Shown here in pieces: positions 1 through 9,343 of a stretch of DNA of 64,000 nt. This DNA is from JAFDCJ01 sp049669725 (lineage in GTDB: Bacteria; Desulfobacterota; Desulfobacteria; Desulfobacterales; JAFDCJ01), in NCBI GenBank assembly GCA_049669725.1, contig JBATKU010000672.1, positions 1 through 64,000 of the forward strand, given 5' to 3'. Every line of letters starts with the position of its first letter. The stretch's first letter is position 1. The position numbers and the translations under genes are program-made. The notes below the pieces were generated by a model. That model was not told the origin of the DNA. It was given only the letters and a program-made list of their open reading frames with translations, and ran no database searches.

Positions 1-175
1 CGGTGAAAATCACCTCGCTGGACATGAGCACGCCGCCCTCCCAGCCCCGGCAATAAAAGAAGCCCTGGTTCATCAGCAGTTGACCGGCCAGGGAAGAAAA
101 AACAATGCCAAGGACCATTACCCATTCGGGTTCGGGCAGTTCATGAGGGCCGCGCCGGCGGCGTCTGCAGCCCGT
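1..175 (-). pseudogene. C-terminal fragment of an EamA/DMT-type transporter (cut by window edge)
   Basis: Read on the minus strand, this frame is open from an in-frame TGA at 176-178 to the window edge. It encodes a hydrophobic stretch beginning at ATG 117 (MVLGIVFSSLAGQLLMNQG), then FYCRGWEGGVLMSSEVIF. The QLLMNQ...FF...GGVLMSSE pattern resembles the last third of EamA-family drug/metabolite exporters. No upstream part of such a gene is visible between 176 and 289, so this is either a short remnant or a gene whose N-terminal part has been lost. Family assignment rests on pattern recognition only. Confidence 0.4.
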
Positions 176-236
176 TCATCCCCGTGGCGATGTGGGGGTG
201 ACTTTACGGAAGCCAATAACTTCCCAACTAACCCAT

Positions 237-266
237 AAAAAAGGGAGCCAACAGAGCTCCCTTTTT
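237..266 (-). terminator. Rho-independent terminator after qmoC (usable on both strands)
   Basis: GGGAGC (243-248) pairs with GCTCCC (256-261) around a 7-nt loop. An A-run lies on one side and a T-run on the other, so it can act in both directions. It sits about 25 bp beyond the qmoC stop and would end the apr-qmo transcript. Confidence 0.8.
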
Positions 267-289
267 CTACTTTTATGCTTTAATATTTT

Positions 290-1447
290 TTAAAAATTTC
301 GCCCGGCATACTCGTTGTAGGTCATTGCCACCGTCCGGTAAACCAGATGGGCCAGCTTGGAGAAGGGCAGATAGGCAAACAGGGCAAACACCAGAATCAG
401 GTGGACATAATAGGTAGCAAACGAAATGACCGCCCATCCTGCCAGGCGGGTCAGCTGAGCGCCCATGCCGGTGACACCCAGTCCGAAGGCCAGATAGATC
501 AGGTACCAGTCAAAATAACCCGAGACCTGATCCTTTTTGGCAGCGCGGTTTTTGATTAGCAGGATGGTCCCGACAATCAGGGATACTCCTGCGATATTGG
601 CCAACCATTTGACCGGATTAAGCTGGGACCAGGGGCCGTGTATCGGGCCGTCGGGCATCAGATAAGAGCCGTAAAGCACCACAAAAATAATGCTGGTGAC
701 GATAAAAAGCCCGATGAAGCCGTACATCGTCAGCAAATGGGCAATTTGACGATCATTATTATCGGTACACTCCCCAAACTTTTTGTGCAAAAGAATAGTC
801 GGGATAATACGAATAAAAGCCATTAAGAAACCGACCGGCTCGATCTTCTCCTTGGTGGTCTTGCCTTCGGCCAGCGCGTTCTGATGGATATCAGCCAAGA
901 ACCGTTTAAGGCCCAAGGCAAAAACCGCCGCTGCAAAAATGGCCGCCGGGAGCATGTGCATGTCCACCAGCCAGGTCGAAAAAAACTTATAATGCTTGAT
1001 GCCTTCGCTGAGATCCGGTGTAAGATCCAGCAGACCGGTAATCAATCCCACCACGAGAAAAAGAACGGCGGGGATGGCCAGCAGGATCGGCAACTTTTTG
1101 GGGTCCTTCATGGCTTTGGCCAGCACTTTGGGTTGGGCGTACTCCTCGATCGTATACGACCGCACGGCTGCCAGGACGTCTCCCGGCTTGGCCTCCCGCG
1201 GACAGAGGGTCGAACAGTCGCCGCAGTTGTGGCACAGCCAGATGTCGGCATTGCCCACTAATTTGTCTTTCAATCCCCAGGATGCGGCAATCATTTCCTT
1301 GCGGGGAAACGGCTTGGTATCCGGAGAAATCGGACAGGCCACCGAACAGGTGGCACACTGGTAGCATTTTTTCAAATCTTCGCCGCCCAGCGCGCCCACT
1401 TTTTTGATAAAATCCAAATCAGGCTCGATAAGGTATGCTTCCGCCAT
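290..1447 (-). CDS. qmoC: QmoC, membrane subunit of quinone-interacting oxidoreductase
   Basis: QmoC is the membrane subunit of the Qmo complex, which links the menaquinone pool to APS reductase. The 385-residue protein has an HdrC-like N-terminus with two CxxCxxCxxxC [4Fe-4S] motifs (C28/C31/C34/C38 and C72/C75/C78/C82). After about residue 115 follow about six hydrophobic segments of the HdrE/cytochrome-b type that should bind heme b and quinone. The order (iron-sulfur domain, then membrane domain) and the length fit QmoC. The start is supported by an AGGAGG ribosome site just upstream. The gene is last in the cluster and is separated from qmoB by a 303-bp gap holding an inverted-repeat element, which is unusual for genes of one complex. 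Confidence 0.95.
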   Translation of the reverse strand: MAEAYLIEPDLDFIKKVGALGGEDLKKCYQCATCSVACPISPDTKPFPRKEMIAASWGLKDKLVGNADIWLCHNCGDCSTLCPREAKPGDVLAAVRSYTIEEYAQPKVLAKAMKDPKKLPILLAIPAVLFLVVGLITGLLDLTPDLSEGIKHYKFFSTWLVDMHMLPAAIFAAAVFALGLKRFLADIHQNALAEGKTTKEKIEPVGFLMAFIRIIPTILLHKKFGECTDNNDRQIAHLLTMYGFIGLFIVTSIIFVVLYGSYLMPDGPIHGPWSQLNPVKWLANIAGVSLIVGTILLIKNRAAKKDQVSGYFDWYLIYLAFGLGVTGMGAQLTRLAGWAVISFATYYVHLILVFALFAYLPFSKLAHLVYRTVAMTYNEYAGRNF

Positions 1448-1550
1448 ATTACTACCTCCTAGTGGCCCGTCTCAAAGATTTTGTGGTTCATATTGTCGGC
1501 CTGGAAATTATTCGAGGACATCCAATCAATCCACCTTTTCGTCTAAGACG

Positions 1551-1680
1551 GGGAAATCCGAAATTCGAATCTTGAAACTCGAAACAGAAGATCGATGTTC
1601 AAAGTCGCTTTTGTTTAGAATTTTGAACATTCGGATTTTAAGATTGTTTCGGATTTCGGATTTCGATATTCGGATTTGCA
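1551..1680. repeat. Inverted word-repeat element A (ATTCGAA / AATCCGAA words)
   Basis: The left arm (about 1551-1608) is built from variants of AAATCCGAA, ATTCGAA and CTTGAAA. The right arm (about 1612-1680) is its degenerate reverse complement (TTTCGGATTTCGGATTTCG). The element fills most of the gap between qmoB and qmoC, so it is expected to be transcribed inside the operon and could fold into a long imperfect hairpin. Confidence 0.7.
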
Positions 1681-1750
1681 TTAGTAATTGTTTCGCTTCG
1701 GTAAAATATTATTTTGCTTAAATCAAGTATAAAAATATGTAGATCCCGTG

Positions 1751-4087
1751 CTAGAATCCCTTGAACGGATTCGGGCCGAGTTCTTCAACCATTTCGACAA
1801 ACTCGTCGATCATCTGGGGCAGTTTGTCGTATTCGTCAATCGCCACCTGGAACTGCGCAACCCGCTCTTCTTCCAGGGCCAGACTCGAGAGGGCGTCTCC
1901 GATTTTCTTCATTCGGATTTCCGCCAGTTCACTGCCTTTAACAAAGTGACACTGGTAGTCGTCACCGTGTTTGCAGCCCAGCAGAAATACGCCGTCCATG
2001 CCCTGCGCCAGAGCGTCTTTGATCCAGATCACATTGACCGACCCCAGACACCTGACCGGAATAACGCGAACGTCGGCTGAATAGGTCAGCCGGTTTAGTC
2101 CGACGATGTCCAGCGCCGGATAGGCGTCGTTTTCACATACCAGGGCCAGAATTCTCAACGGAGGCTCATCGAAATCGTCTTCCGAAGGTACACCGATGGC
2201 CTTTACCATTGAACCGATACTGTCAATGCTGTAATCGACAAAGTTGATGATACGCTCCGGGCAGCATCCCATACAGGTGCCGCAGCGTCGGCAGCGAGCC
2301 GGATTCGGTTTGGGGGTCCCTTTTTCATCGTCATCGATGGCCCCGAAAGGGCATTCCTCGGTACAGCGCTTGCACTGGGTGCAGCGCTGAAAGAAAAAGT
2401 CGGGAAAGGTCATATCGCCGGACCTGGGATGTACCGAGACCCCGCGGTTAGTAGACTCCAGGCACTGGATGGCTTTTAAAGCCGCACCGGTTGCATCCTC
2501 GATGGACTCTTCCACCGTCATGGCTCGCCGGATACCGCCGGCGGCATAAATACCGGTCCGCTGGGTTTCATAGGGAAAACAGATGAAATTGGAATCGGCG
2601 TAATCATCAAAAAGGGCATTATCACGAAATCCCGGTCCCTGGCGGTAGGCCAGATTGACTATCGGATCATCGTGGGTGACCGGCACCATACCCGTTGCCA
2701 GCACCACCAGGTCGGCCTTGACCTGGATTTTTTCACCCAGGAGGGTATTATCAGCCTCGACAATCAGGCCGCTGCCGTTCTTGGAAACGGCGGTAACCTC
2801 ACCCTTGGTTAAAAAGATACCCGGATCCTGCTGGATGTTCTTATAAAAGTTTTCCGTCAGACCGACGGTGCGCATGTGCTGGTAAAACACATAGGCCTTT
2901 CCGTCGGCATGGTCTTCACGAACGTATTTGGCCTGTTTGAGGGTGACCAGGCTGGTTACCGCACCGGCATAGGAAAAGTCTTTGTCATTGCCCTGGCCGG
3001 GGCTCTGAACAAACACCACCGACTTGGCTTCCCGTCCATCGGAAGGACAAATAATGTCGCCGGCAGCCGCCATCTCCTCGAACTGATGATTGGTCACCAC
3101 GTCGGCCAATTCCCCGAACCCCAGATGGGCAAATTCACCCTCTTTGGGCTCGTACGGCCGCCAGCCGGCCGCCAGAATAACCGCGCCGAACTTCTCGCCA
3201 TCGGGGTCAACGGTCAGAATATCCTGCTTGCCCACGTTGTATTCCATAAACTTTTCATGGATTTGCTCTGCCGTCAGCTCGTTGCCCTTGTCATCGACCT
3301 TCATCTCCTCAGGCAGCGGAAACGGGACGTCAAATTCGGTCTTCTCCCCGGGTTTTTTGAGGGTTACCGTAAAATCTCCCGGTTCACCGGCAATCCGTGC
3401 CACCACCGTTTCGGTTTTGATTGTAATGCCGGAATAGCCTTCGAGCTCCTTGATTTTTGATTCGATGGTCGGCTCAATCAGGCCTTCATAGGGATAGGCC
3501 CCCGGCAGCTGTTTACGCCAGTTTTTAGCGTTTCCGCCCAGGGCGGATTCTTTTTCGACGATGGTCACCTCGTAACCGGTTTTGGCGGCATCGATAGCCG
3601 CTGAAATGCCGCTGATACCGCCGCCGATCACCAGAATTTTCCGACTGAAGGTGTCCAGCTGATAGGCTTCGGGCATATCGATCTTTTCGACCCGGGCCAT
3701 GCCCATTTTCAGATAGTCTTCAGCCATCAGTTGAACGTGATCGATGAACCCTTCATCATCTTTTTGTTCTTCCGTGGGGGCCGGATACTTGGACCTGGGA
3801 TGGGACCACACCACTTGCTCTCTTAAGTTGACCCGATCCACCAGGCAGCCGTCGAATCGAAAGACATCATAAAGCACCCGGCGCGAACAGGCCGCAATAA
3901 CCAGGGTGTTGACACCTTCATCAGCGATATCTTTTTTAAGAAGCTCAACGCCTTCTTTGCCGCACAGTACCGGGCAGGTCTTAACGGCCAGGCCTTCTTC
4001 TTTGGGTACATCGCAAAGCTTTTCAATATCCAGGGCCTCTCCGATCCCGCAGCCTTCGCAGATATACACACCATATTTTTTATCCAT
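1751..4087 (-). CDS. qmoB: QmoB, HdrA/MvhD-like flavoprotein subunit of Qmo
   Basis: QmoB is a cytoplasmic flavin and iron-sulfur subunit of the Qmo complex. The 778-residue protein begins with a CEGCG motif typical of HdrA-like proteins. A Rossmann FAD-binding site follows (VIGGGISGISAAIDAAK, near residue 150). Two ferredoxin-type clusters lie near residues 570-615 (CTQCKRCTEECP and CRRCGTCMGCCP). A C-terminal MvhD/HdrD-delta-like domain (RCLGSVN, LLGCKHGDDYQC) completes it. This HdrA plus MvhD arrangement is diagnostic for QmoB. It starts 10 bp after qmoA, with an AGGAGG site upstream, so the two are co-transcribed and probably translationally linked. Confidence 0.95.
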   Translation of the reverse strand: MDKKYGVYICEGCGIGEALDIEKLCDVPKEEGLAVKTCPVLCGKEGVELLKKDIADEGVNTLVIAACSRRVLYDVFRFDGCLVDRVNLREQVVWSHPRSKYPAPTEEQKDDEGFIDHVQLMAEDYLKMGMARVEKIDMPEAYQLDTFSRKILVIGGGISGISAAIDAAKTGYEVTIVEKESALGGNAKNWRKQLPGAYPYEGLIEPTIESKIKELEGYSGITIKTETVVARIAGEPGDFTVTLKKPGEKTEFDVPFPLPEEMKVDDKGNELTAEQIHEKFMEYNVGKQDILTVDPDGEKFGAVILAAGWRPYEPKEGEFAHLGFGELADVVTNHQFEEMAAAGDIICPSDGREAKSVVFVQSPGQGNDKDFSYAGAVTSLVTLKQAKYVREDHADGKAYVFYQHMRTVGLTENFYKNIQQDPGIFLTKGEVTAVSKNGSGLIVEADNTLLGEKIQVKADLVVLATGMVPVTHDDPIVNLAYRQGPGFRDNALFDDYADSNFICFPYETQRTGIYAAGGIRRAMTVEESIEDATGAALKAIQCLESTNRGVSVHPRSGDMTFPDFFFQRCTQCKRCTEECPFGAIDDDEKGTPKPNPARCRRCGTCMGCCPERIINFVDYSIDSIGSMVKAIGVPSEDDFDEPPLRILALVCENDAYPALDIVGLNRLTYSADVRVIPVRCLGSVNVIWIKDALAQGMDGVFLLGCKHGDDYQCHFVKGSELAEIRMKKIGDALSSLALEEERVAQFQVAIDEYDKLPQMIDEFVEMVEELGPNPFKGF

Positions 4088-4097
4088 GGATAACCTC

Positions 4098-5375
4098 CTA
4101 CCTGTTCACCAGAGTTTGAATGGCCTTTAAAGCCATACCGGTTGCATTCTGATTGGATGAAACCACGTCAGCCGGCTTATTGGCACATCCGGTTGCAAAC
4201 ATCCCGCCGCTTTCAAAATCGTTGACGATAAACCCGTCATCAGTGTACGTTAAATCCGCCGGAAGTTTGTCTGTTGCGGCTGTGGGCTGCATTCCGGTCG
4301 CCAGAACAACCATCTCCACAGTCTGGTGGATTTTTTCGCCGGTTACGGCATTTTCGGCAACCACGGTAACATTCCTGCTGGCCGGGTCTTCACTGACCTC
4401 AGCCACCTTGCCTTTAATCAAAAAGATGTTTTCATCTTCTTTGATTTTCTCATAAAATTTTTCATAGCGGTTACCCGGGGTCCGCAGATCAATGTAAAAC
4501 ACATAGATTTTGGCTTCCGGATAGCGCTCCCGCACATAGGTGGCCTGCTTCAGGGAGGCCATGCAGCAGATATAGGAGCAGTAGGGTAAGTGGTTCTCAT
4601 CCCTGGAGCCGGCACACTGCACAAAGGCGATGGACTCGGGCTCTTTGTCGTCGGACGGACGGACAATTTTGCCCCGGGTCGGCCCGTTGGGCGCCGCCAG
4701 CCGCTCCATCATCATGTTGGTAATGATGTTGGGGTATTGGCCGAAACCGAGGTTGTCGATTTTGGTGGCATCATAGGGCTGCCAGCCGGTGGCCCAGACA
4801 ATGGAACCCACGTTTAAATTCAGGGTTTTGGCTGCCATGTCCAGATCGACCGCATCGTATTTACAGGCCTCTTGGCAGCGCCGGGCGTCGTCAGTGCCGA
4901 TAATTTCAGGCGAAATTACAAACCGTGACGGAAAGGCCATCTCAAAGGGCAGATAGGCGCCTTTGTTTTTCTTCATCCCGAAGTCGAATTCACTGTCGAT
5001 TTCGGACTGGCTGGCCACGGCACAATCGCCGCAACAGGTGCAGTTCTCATTTACATAGCGGGGGTTGACTTTAATGGCCACGTCGTAGTTGCCGGGGGTT
5101 CCGTCAACCTTTTCAACTTCCGCCAGGGTTAAGACTTTCACTCTTGGGTTATCCTTGATGCGCCTGAAATTGATCTCAAGCCCGCAGGTCGGAGGGCATA
5201 GCTTGGGAAAATATTGATTGAGTTGTGCTACCCGTCCGCCCAGATAAGGATTTTTTTCAACCAAGAAAACCTCGTACCCCACTTCGGCGGCCTCCAGAGC
5301 CGTGGTCAAGCCACTGATCCCTCCGCCAACAACTAAGATGCTTCCACTGGCAGGGGTTGTTTGTTCTTCTGTCAT
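4098..5375 (-). CDS. qmoA: QmoA, HdrA-like flavoprotein subunit of Qmo
   Basis: QmoA is the smaller HdrA-like FAD subunit thought to face APS reductase. The 425-residue protein starts with a dinucleotide-binding motif (LVVGGGISGLTTALEAAE). It has the HdrA-type segment NPYLGGRVAQL followed by cysteines around KLCPPTCGLE, then CTCCGDC. A second FAD signature lies near the C-terminus (MFATGCANKPADVVSS). A GGAGGG site precedes the ATG. The gene follows a strong terminator hairpin after aprA, so expression of qmoABC may depend on readthrough from aprBA or on a separate promoter that I could not identify. Confidence 0.95.
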   Translation of the reverse strand: MTEEQTTPASGSILVVGGGISGLTTALEAAEVGYEVFLVEKNPYLGGRVAQLNQYFPKLCPPTCGLEINFRRIKDNPRVKVLTLAEVEKVDGTPGNYDVAIKVNPRYVNENCTCCGDCAVASQSEIDSEFDFGMKKNKGAYLPFEMAFPSRFVISPEIIGTDDARRCQEACKYDAVDLDMAAKTLNLNVGSIVWATGWQPYDATKIDNLGFGQYPNIITNMMMERLAAPNGPTRGKIVRPSDDKEPESIAFVQCAGSRDENHLPYCSYICCMASLKQATYVRERYPEAKIYVFYIDLRTPGNRYEKFYEKIKEDENIFLIKGKVAEVSEDPASRNVTVVAENAVTGEKIHQTVEMVVLATGMQPTAATDKLPADLTYTDDGFIVNDFESGGMFATGCANKPADVVSSNQNATGMALKAIQTLVNR

Positions 5376-5414
5376 GCTTTCCCTCCGTGCAGTTTAGGGT
5401 TTCAAACGATAATA

Positions 5415-5449
5415 ATAAAAACCTCCAGGTGTCCACAGACACCTGGAGG
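5415..5449 (-). terminator. Perfect hairpin terminator/attenuator between aprA and qmoA
   Basis: CCTCCAGGTGTC (5422-5433) and GACACCTGGAGG (5438-5449) form a perfect 12-bp stem with a 4-nt loop. On the minus strand it is followed directly by a T-run (complement of 5417-5421) and more T-rich sequence. It lies between the aprA stop and the qmoA start, in the direction of transcription. Confidence 0.85.
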
Positions 5450-5487
5450 CGTTATGTCATCGACGATATATCACTGCCGACACTCGG

Positions 5488-7467
5488 TTAGTCCTTGATG
5501 ATCTTGATGTAATCCTTCTTGAAGATATCCCATGTCTGCGCTTTCGGATCATACTTGGAATTGACAAAGCAGAACCAGTTCTCATCATCCTGTCCCGGAT
5601 AATCGGCCTGATAGTAGAAGCCCGGATAACGGGTCTCTTTGCGGTACTGGATGTGACGCAGGTGCGATTCAAGGGTCCAGATGCGGTGCTGGATTTCCCA
5701 GGCACGCATCAGTTCATGCAGATCACCGGCGGCCAGTTTTTCGTTGTCTTCCCGCATGGTTGCGAGCAGATCCATCACGATCTCCAGGTTCTTGGAGGTG
5801 GTCTGGTAGAAGGTGGCCGTTCCGGCACCGTATTCATGGCCGGCCTTCATCATGCGATACATCATGCCGTTAGGCTTGATGTAGTTGGGGTTGACATCGT
5901 CGGCCGTGGAGTAGGCGCAATGATCCAGGTAAGTGCGGACCGGTTTGTAAACCAGATCGACCAGTTCCTCTTTGCTCTGGGCGATGGCCGGTGAGAAGTC
6001 GGCGTTATCTGTGGCGTAACGCGCCATCTGTTTGACAGCCATCCGTCCCTCGGCGTGAGAACCGGAAGAAAATTTGTGACCGGAGCAGCCCACGCCGTCG
6101 CCGGAGGTAAACAGACCGTTAACCGTTGTCATGCGGTTGTAAACCTTGCCGTTGGCAGCCTTGATCTTGTAAGCATCCGGCACCCAGTCCTCATCCGGAC
6201 CTGAGGTCCACAGGCCGCAGCAGCCGGAGTGTGATCCGAGCAGGTACGGTTCGGTCGGCATAACTTCGGAATTCTTCTTTTCGGGCTCGGTGTTGGTGGC
6301 GCACCACAGATTGGCCTGGCCGCAGGTCATATCCAGGAAGTCTTCCCAGGCTTCGGACTCAAGATGCTTGAGCTCTTTTTTGTCCATGGTCTTGCCAAGT
6401 TCCGCCAGGGCGGTGACCGTATCCATCATGATCGGTCCGCGGCCTTCCTTCATCTCGAAGAGCATCAGGTGGTTTCGCAGACAGGTCGGAGTGATGGCAG
6501 CGGTTCCGTATGGTGCATAATTTTCCAGCTCCTTTTTGGCGGCATCACCGCCCGCAAAAGCTTCGCCCAAACCGTTGAGGGTCTTGGCTTTAAAAAGCAG
6601 GAACCAGGCGCCCACCGGGCCGTAACCGTCTTTAAAACGGGCCGGGGTGAAACGGTTTTCCATCATGGACAGCTCGGCACCGACTCGCATAGCCAGGGTG
6701 TAGGTGGAGCCGGAATTCCATACCGGATACCAGGCGCGTCCTTTACCTTCGCCCACACTTCGCGGCTGGTAGATGTTTACCGCGCCGCCGCAGGCCACCA
6801 TCATGGTCTTGCATTTGATGATAAAAACTTTGTTCTCGCGGACGGAAAAACCAACCGCACCGGCAATCTGATTTTCCCTGTTGGCGTCCAGCAGCAGCTC
6901 AACGATGAAAACCCTTTCCAGAACATTTTCTTCACCGATCGCCAGCTTGGCAGCCTCGGCCACAATTCGTTTGTAGGATTCGCCGTTGATCATGATCTGC
7001 CATTTGCCGGTACGCACCGGTGTGGCGCCTGATTTCAGCGTTCCCATTTTCTGGCCCTTTTTGCCGTCCAGGGTTTTGCCTTCTTCGGATTTTTTCCAGA
7101 TCGGCAATCCCCACTCCTCGAACAGATGGACGGAATCATCCACGTGTAAGCCCAGATCAAAAATCAGGTCTTCGCGGACAATACCCATCAGGTCGTTACG
7201 CACCATGCGCACGTAGTCCTCGGGAGCATTTTCGCCGACATATGTGTTGATTGCCGAAAGACCCTGTGCAACCGCACCGCTTCTTTCCAGGGCGGCTTTG
7301 TCCACCAGCAAAACGCTCTGGTCGTCGGACATCCATTTTTTGACCTCAAACGCCGCGCCGCAGGCAGCCATTCCGCCGCCAACGATGAGAATATCAACTT
7401 CTCTCTCTTCGACTTCCGGGTCCCTAACAGCTTTAAGTTCACCCAAAGGTTTATTCGGTAATGCCAT
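5488..7467 (-). CDS. aprA: Adenylylsulfate (APS) reductase alpha subunit
   Basis: AprA is the FAD-containing catalytic subunit of dissimilatory APS reductase, which reduces adenosine 5'-phosphosulfate to sulfite and AMP in the cytoplasm. The 659-residue length fits the family. The N-terminal FAD motif (DILIVGGGMAACGAAFEV) is followed by fumarate-reductase-type flavoprotein blocks. The segments RNHLMLFEMKEGRGP and SGSHAEGRMAVKQM are typical of AprA. It lies 73 bp downstream of aprB with a good ribosome site (AGGAGG) and is followed by a terminator hairpin before qmoA. Presence of the full apr-qmo set indicates sulfate or sulfite respiration, or sulfur disproportionation. Confidence 0.97.
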   Translation of the reverse strand: MALPNKPLGELKAVRDPEVEEREVDILIVGGGMAACGAAFEVKKWMSDDQSVLLVDKAALERSGAVAQGLSAINTYVGENAPEDYVRMVRNDLMGIVREDLIFDLGLHVDDSVHLFEEWGLPIWKKSEEGKTLDGKKGQKMGTLKSGATPVRTGKWQIMINGESYKRIVAEAAKLAIGEENVLERVFIVELLLDANRENQIAGAVGFSVRENKVFIIKCKTMMVACGGAVNIYQPRSVGEGKGRAWYPVWNSGSTYTLAMRVGAELSMMENRFTPARFKDGYGPVGAWFLLFKAKTLNGLGEAFAGGDAAKKELENYAPYGTAAITPTCLRNHLMLFEMKEGRGPIMMDTVTALAELGKTMDKKELKHLESEAWEDFLDMTCGQANLWCATNTEPEKKNSEVMPTEPYLLGSHSGCCGLWTSGPDEDWVPDAYKIKAANGKVYNRMTTVNGLFTSGDGVGCSGHKFSSGSHAEGRMAVKQMARYATDNADFSPAIAQSKEELVDLVYKPVRTYLDHCAYSTADDVNPNYIKPNGMMYRMMKAGHEYGAGTATFYQTTSKNLEIVMDLLATMREDNEKLAAGDLHELMRAWEIQHRIWTLESHLRHIQYRKETRYPGFYYQADYPGQDDENWFCFVNSKYDPKAQTWDIFKKDYIKIIKD

Positions 7468-7540
7468 ATTGCATCCTCCTTAAATCACTAATTAATAGTA
7501 AACTGTAAGTATTCGTCGTCTTTACACCTGAACCGGCGGT

Positions 7541-7984
7541 TTAGGCCAGTTGGTCAGCTGCAGGTCCTCGCAACGCCATGCCGTCTGATTCTTCGGTCGA
7601 CAGAAGCCCGCCTTCAAGGTCCTTGCCCTTCAGGCCCAGATAAGCATTGGCCTGACCTTCGGGAGTGGTCCGGATGGGGAACTTAAAGCGCTTGATGGTT
7701 CCGTTTCTGAACTTGCAGGTCCACATGACATCTTCGGTACCCAGCATCGGCATAACAGAACTTCCCAACGGCACAAAGTCGGAATAGCCTCTGACCTCGA
7801 TGGCCTGGGTCGGGCAGATTTTTACGCAGGAAAAGCATTCCCAGCACTGATCGGGTTCCTGGTTGTAGGCCTTCATTTCGTTGGGTTCCAGAACCATCAG
7901 GTCGTTGGGACAAATGTACATACATGCGGTTTTGTCGCCGCCTTTGCAGCCGTCACATTTTTCAGCTATTACAAAACTTGGCAT
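7541..7984 (-). CDS. aprB: Adenylylsulfate (APS) reductase beta subunit
   Basis: AprB is the electron-transfer subunit of APS reductase. The 147-residue protein has two [4Fe-4S] sites: C10, C13, C21 and C25 with the AprB-specific insertion (CDGCKGGDKTACMYICP), and C47, C50, C53 and C57 (CWECFSCVKICPTQAI). The tail after residue 100 is the segment that wraps AprA in known structures. An AGGAGG-type site precedes the ATG. It is the first gene of the apr-qmo cluster; its promoter should lie in 7985-8400, where I see no confident -35/-10 pair. Confidence 0.97.
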   Translation of the reverse strand: MPSFVIAEKCDGCKGGDKTACMYICPNDLMVLEPNEMKAYNQEPDQCWECFSCVKICPTQAIEVRGYSDFVPLGSSVMPMLGTEDVMWTCKFRNGTIKRFKFPIRTTPEGQANAYLGLKGKDLEGGLLSTEESDGMALRGPAADQLA

Positions 7985-8575
7985 TTAGTATACCTCCTAA
8001 TTTTGTTTTTCTAACAATTTGATTTATACCTCTAAAGTCAATGATCAAAAAAAACGTTCCTTTGCTCGTTTGCACCTCCCTTCCTATTATTTACCAAAGA
8101 TGCTCACTTTGGTTCGATTTGTTTTTATATCTCGGGTTTTTGATTCTATAGCAACCGGAACCCCTATCCGGTTAAACTCTTTGTTAATTCAAGCGGTTTA
8201 GTATAAAATTAAAAGGAAAAAATATCCTGTAATTTCAATAGGATACAGATAGTATAAGGTGAGCAGGATATCATTCAACCTTGGGCTTGTCAAGTGTTTT
8301 TAACCAATCAAAATGACAAAAAAACCTGATTATGGATAGCGCCGGCACACCTTACAACATTTGGATAAAAATGCGAAATCCGGCACTATATGTAGTGTTA
8401 AATCACTGGATACTGGATACTCGATACTCGATGACATTCTGACGGGTCCGTAAATGCAGATCATCATGTATCGACTATCAAGCATCAAGCGACCAGAGGA
8501 AAGGATATAAAAATTGGATAAAATTTGATCACCATGCTATGGATAATTTTCACCATCTTAAAAGGAGCCTAAGAG
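7985..8575. other. 591-bp divergent intergenic region upstream of aprB
   Basis: This gap separates the divergent aprB and the CxxxCC-protein gene. The half next to aprB is AT-rich and must hold the apr promoter, but no pair of promoter boxes is clear enough to call. The other half contains inverted-repeat element B. No open frame here looks like a gene. Confidence 0.5.
8404..8497. repeat. Inverted word-repeat element B (GATACTCGATACTGG words)
   Basis: The left arm (8404-8440) repeats CTGGATACTGGATACTCGAT-type words. The right arm (8457-8497) is an imperfect reverse complement (GTATCGACTATCAAGCATC). The same words recur in element D, 2 kb away. Confidence 0.65.
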
Positions 8576-9304
8576 GTGGACAATCAATTAACCCCGATAT
8601 CACTGCAAGATTCGTTTCGCTTTTCATGTTCACCCGATGTGCCGTGCTTTAACGAGTGCTGTCGGGACCTGAACCAGTTTCTTACCCCCTATGACATCTT
8701 GCGTTTAAAAAACCACCTCGGACTGTCATCCGGAGATTTCCTCACGCAGTATACTTACCAGCACACCGGGCCCGAATCCGGACTGCCCATTATAACGCTG
8801 AGGCCGAAGGACAATCACGATCGCCTATGTCCATTTGTCTCCCCCCGTGGATGCAGGGTATATGAGAACCGCCCGTCCTCTTGCCGAACATACCCGCTGG
8901 TAAGGGCCCTTTCCCGATCAAGACAAAGCGGTGAGATCACCGAGCAGTTTATGGTGCTGCGGGAGCCACATTGCCTAGGATTTAGCGAGGGTGCAAAGCA
9001 GACGGTGTATCGGTGGATGGATGGTCAGAAAATCGCAATTTATAATGAAATCAATGACAAACTGATGCAAATAATTAGTTTGAAGAATCAGCTGATGCCG
9101 GGAGCGCTGGATCTTAAATCCAGACACTTTTTTTATACGGCCCTTTATGATCTGGACAATTTCCGATCACAAATCCAAAAGAACGGGCTTCCGGATAATC
9201 TTCAGGTTGATTCCATGACCATGGATAAGGCGATGGAAGATGATTTGACCCTGTTGGAACTGGGAATGAAGTGGATTAAAAAGGTGCTGTTCAATCAAAT
9301 TTAA
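8576..9304 (+). CDS. YkgJ-type cysteine-cluster (CxxxCC) protein
   Basis: The function is unknown. The protein belongs to the broad YkgJ/CxxxCC family, small cytoplasmic proteins thought to bind zinc or iron-sulfur clusters. The 242-residue product has CSPDVPCFNECC near residue 18, then CPFVSPRGCRVYENRP and SCRTYP near residues 85-105, the family's typical cysteine pattern. GTG at 8576 is chosen as start because AAGGAGCC lies just upstream. It is a clear paralogue of the product of 10540-11322: both share CFN(E/R)CCR(D/N)LN and (T/Y)PYD(I/V)(L/V)RLK. Confidence 0.75.
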   Translation: MDNQLTPISLQDSFRFSCSPDVPCFNECCRDLNQFLTPYDILRLKNHLGLSSGDFLTQYTYQHTGPESGLPIITLRPKDNHDRLCPFVSPRGCRVYENRPSSCRTYPLVRALSRSRQSGEITEQFMVLREPHCLGFSEGAKQTVYRWMDGQKIAIYNEINDKLMQIISLKNQLMPGALDLKSRHFFYTALYDLDNFRSQIQKNGLPDNLQVDSMTMDKAMEDDLTLLELGMKWIKKVLFNQI

Positions 9305-9343
9305 GGTACATTTCGGGCTGCCGCTGTTTGTTTAATTTGCTTT

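Noticed and set aside
884..1261. Long plus-strand frames opposite qmoC (also at 347-559 and 996-1364)
   Set aside because: They lie antisense to a well-supported gene, have no ribosome sites and encode low-complexity, non-protein-like sequence.
2876..3460. 194-residue plus-strand frame opposite qmoB
   Set aside because: It is the complement of a conserved gene and shows no domain or start signal.
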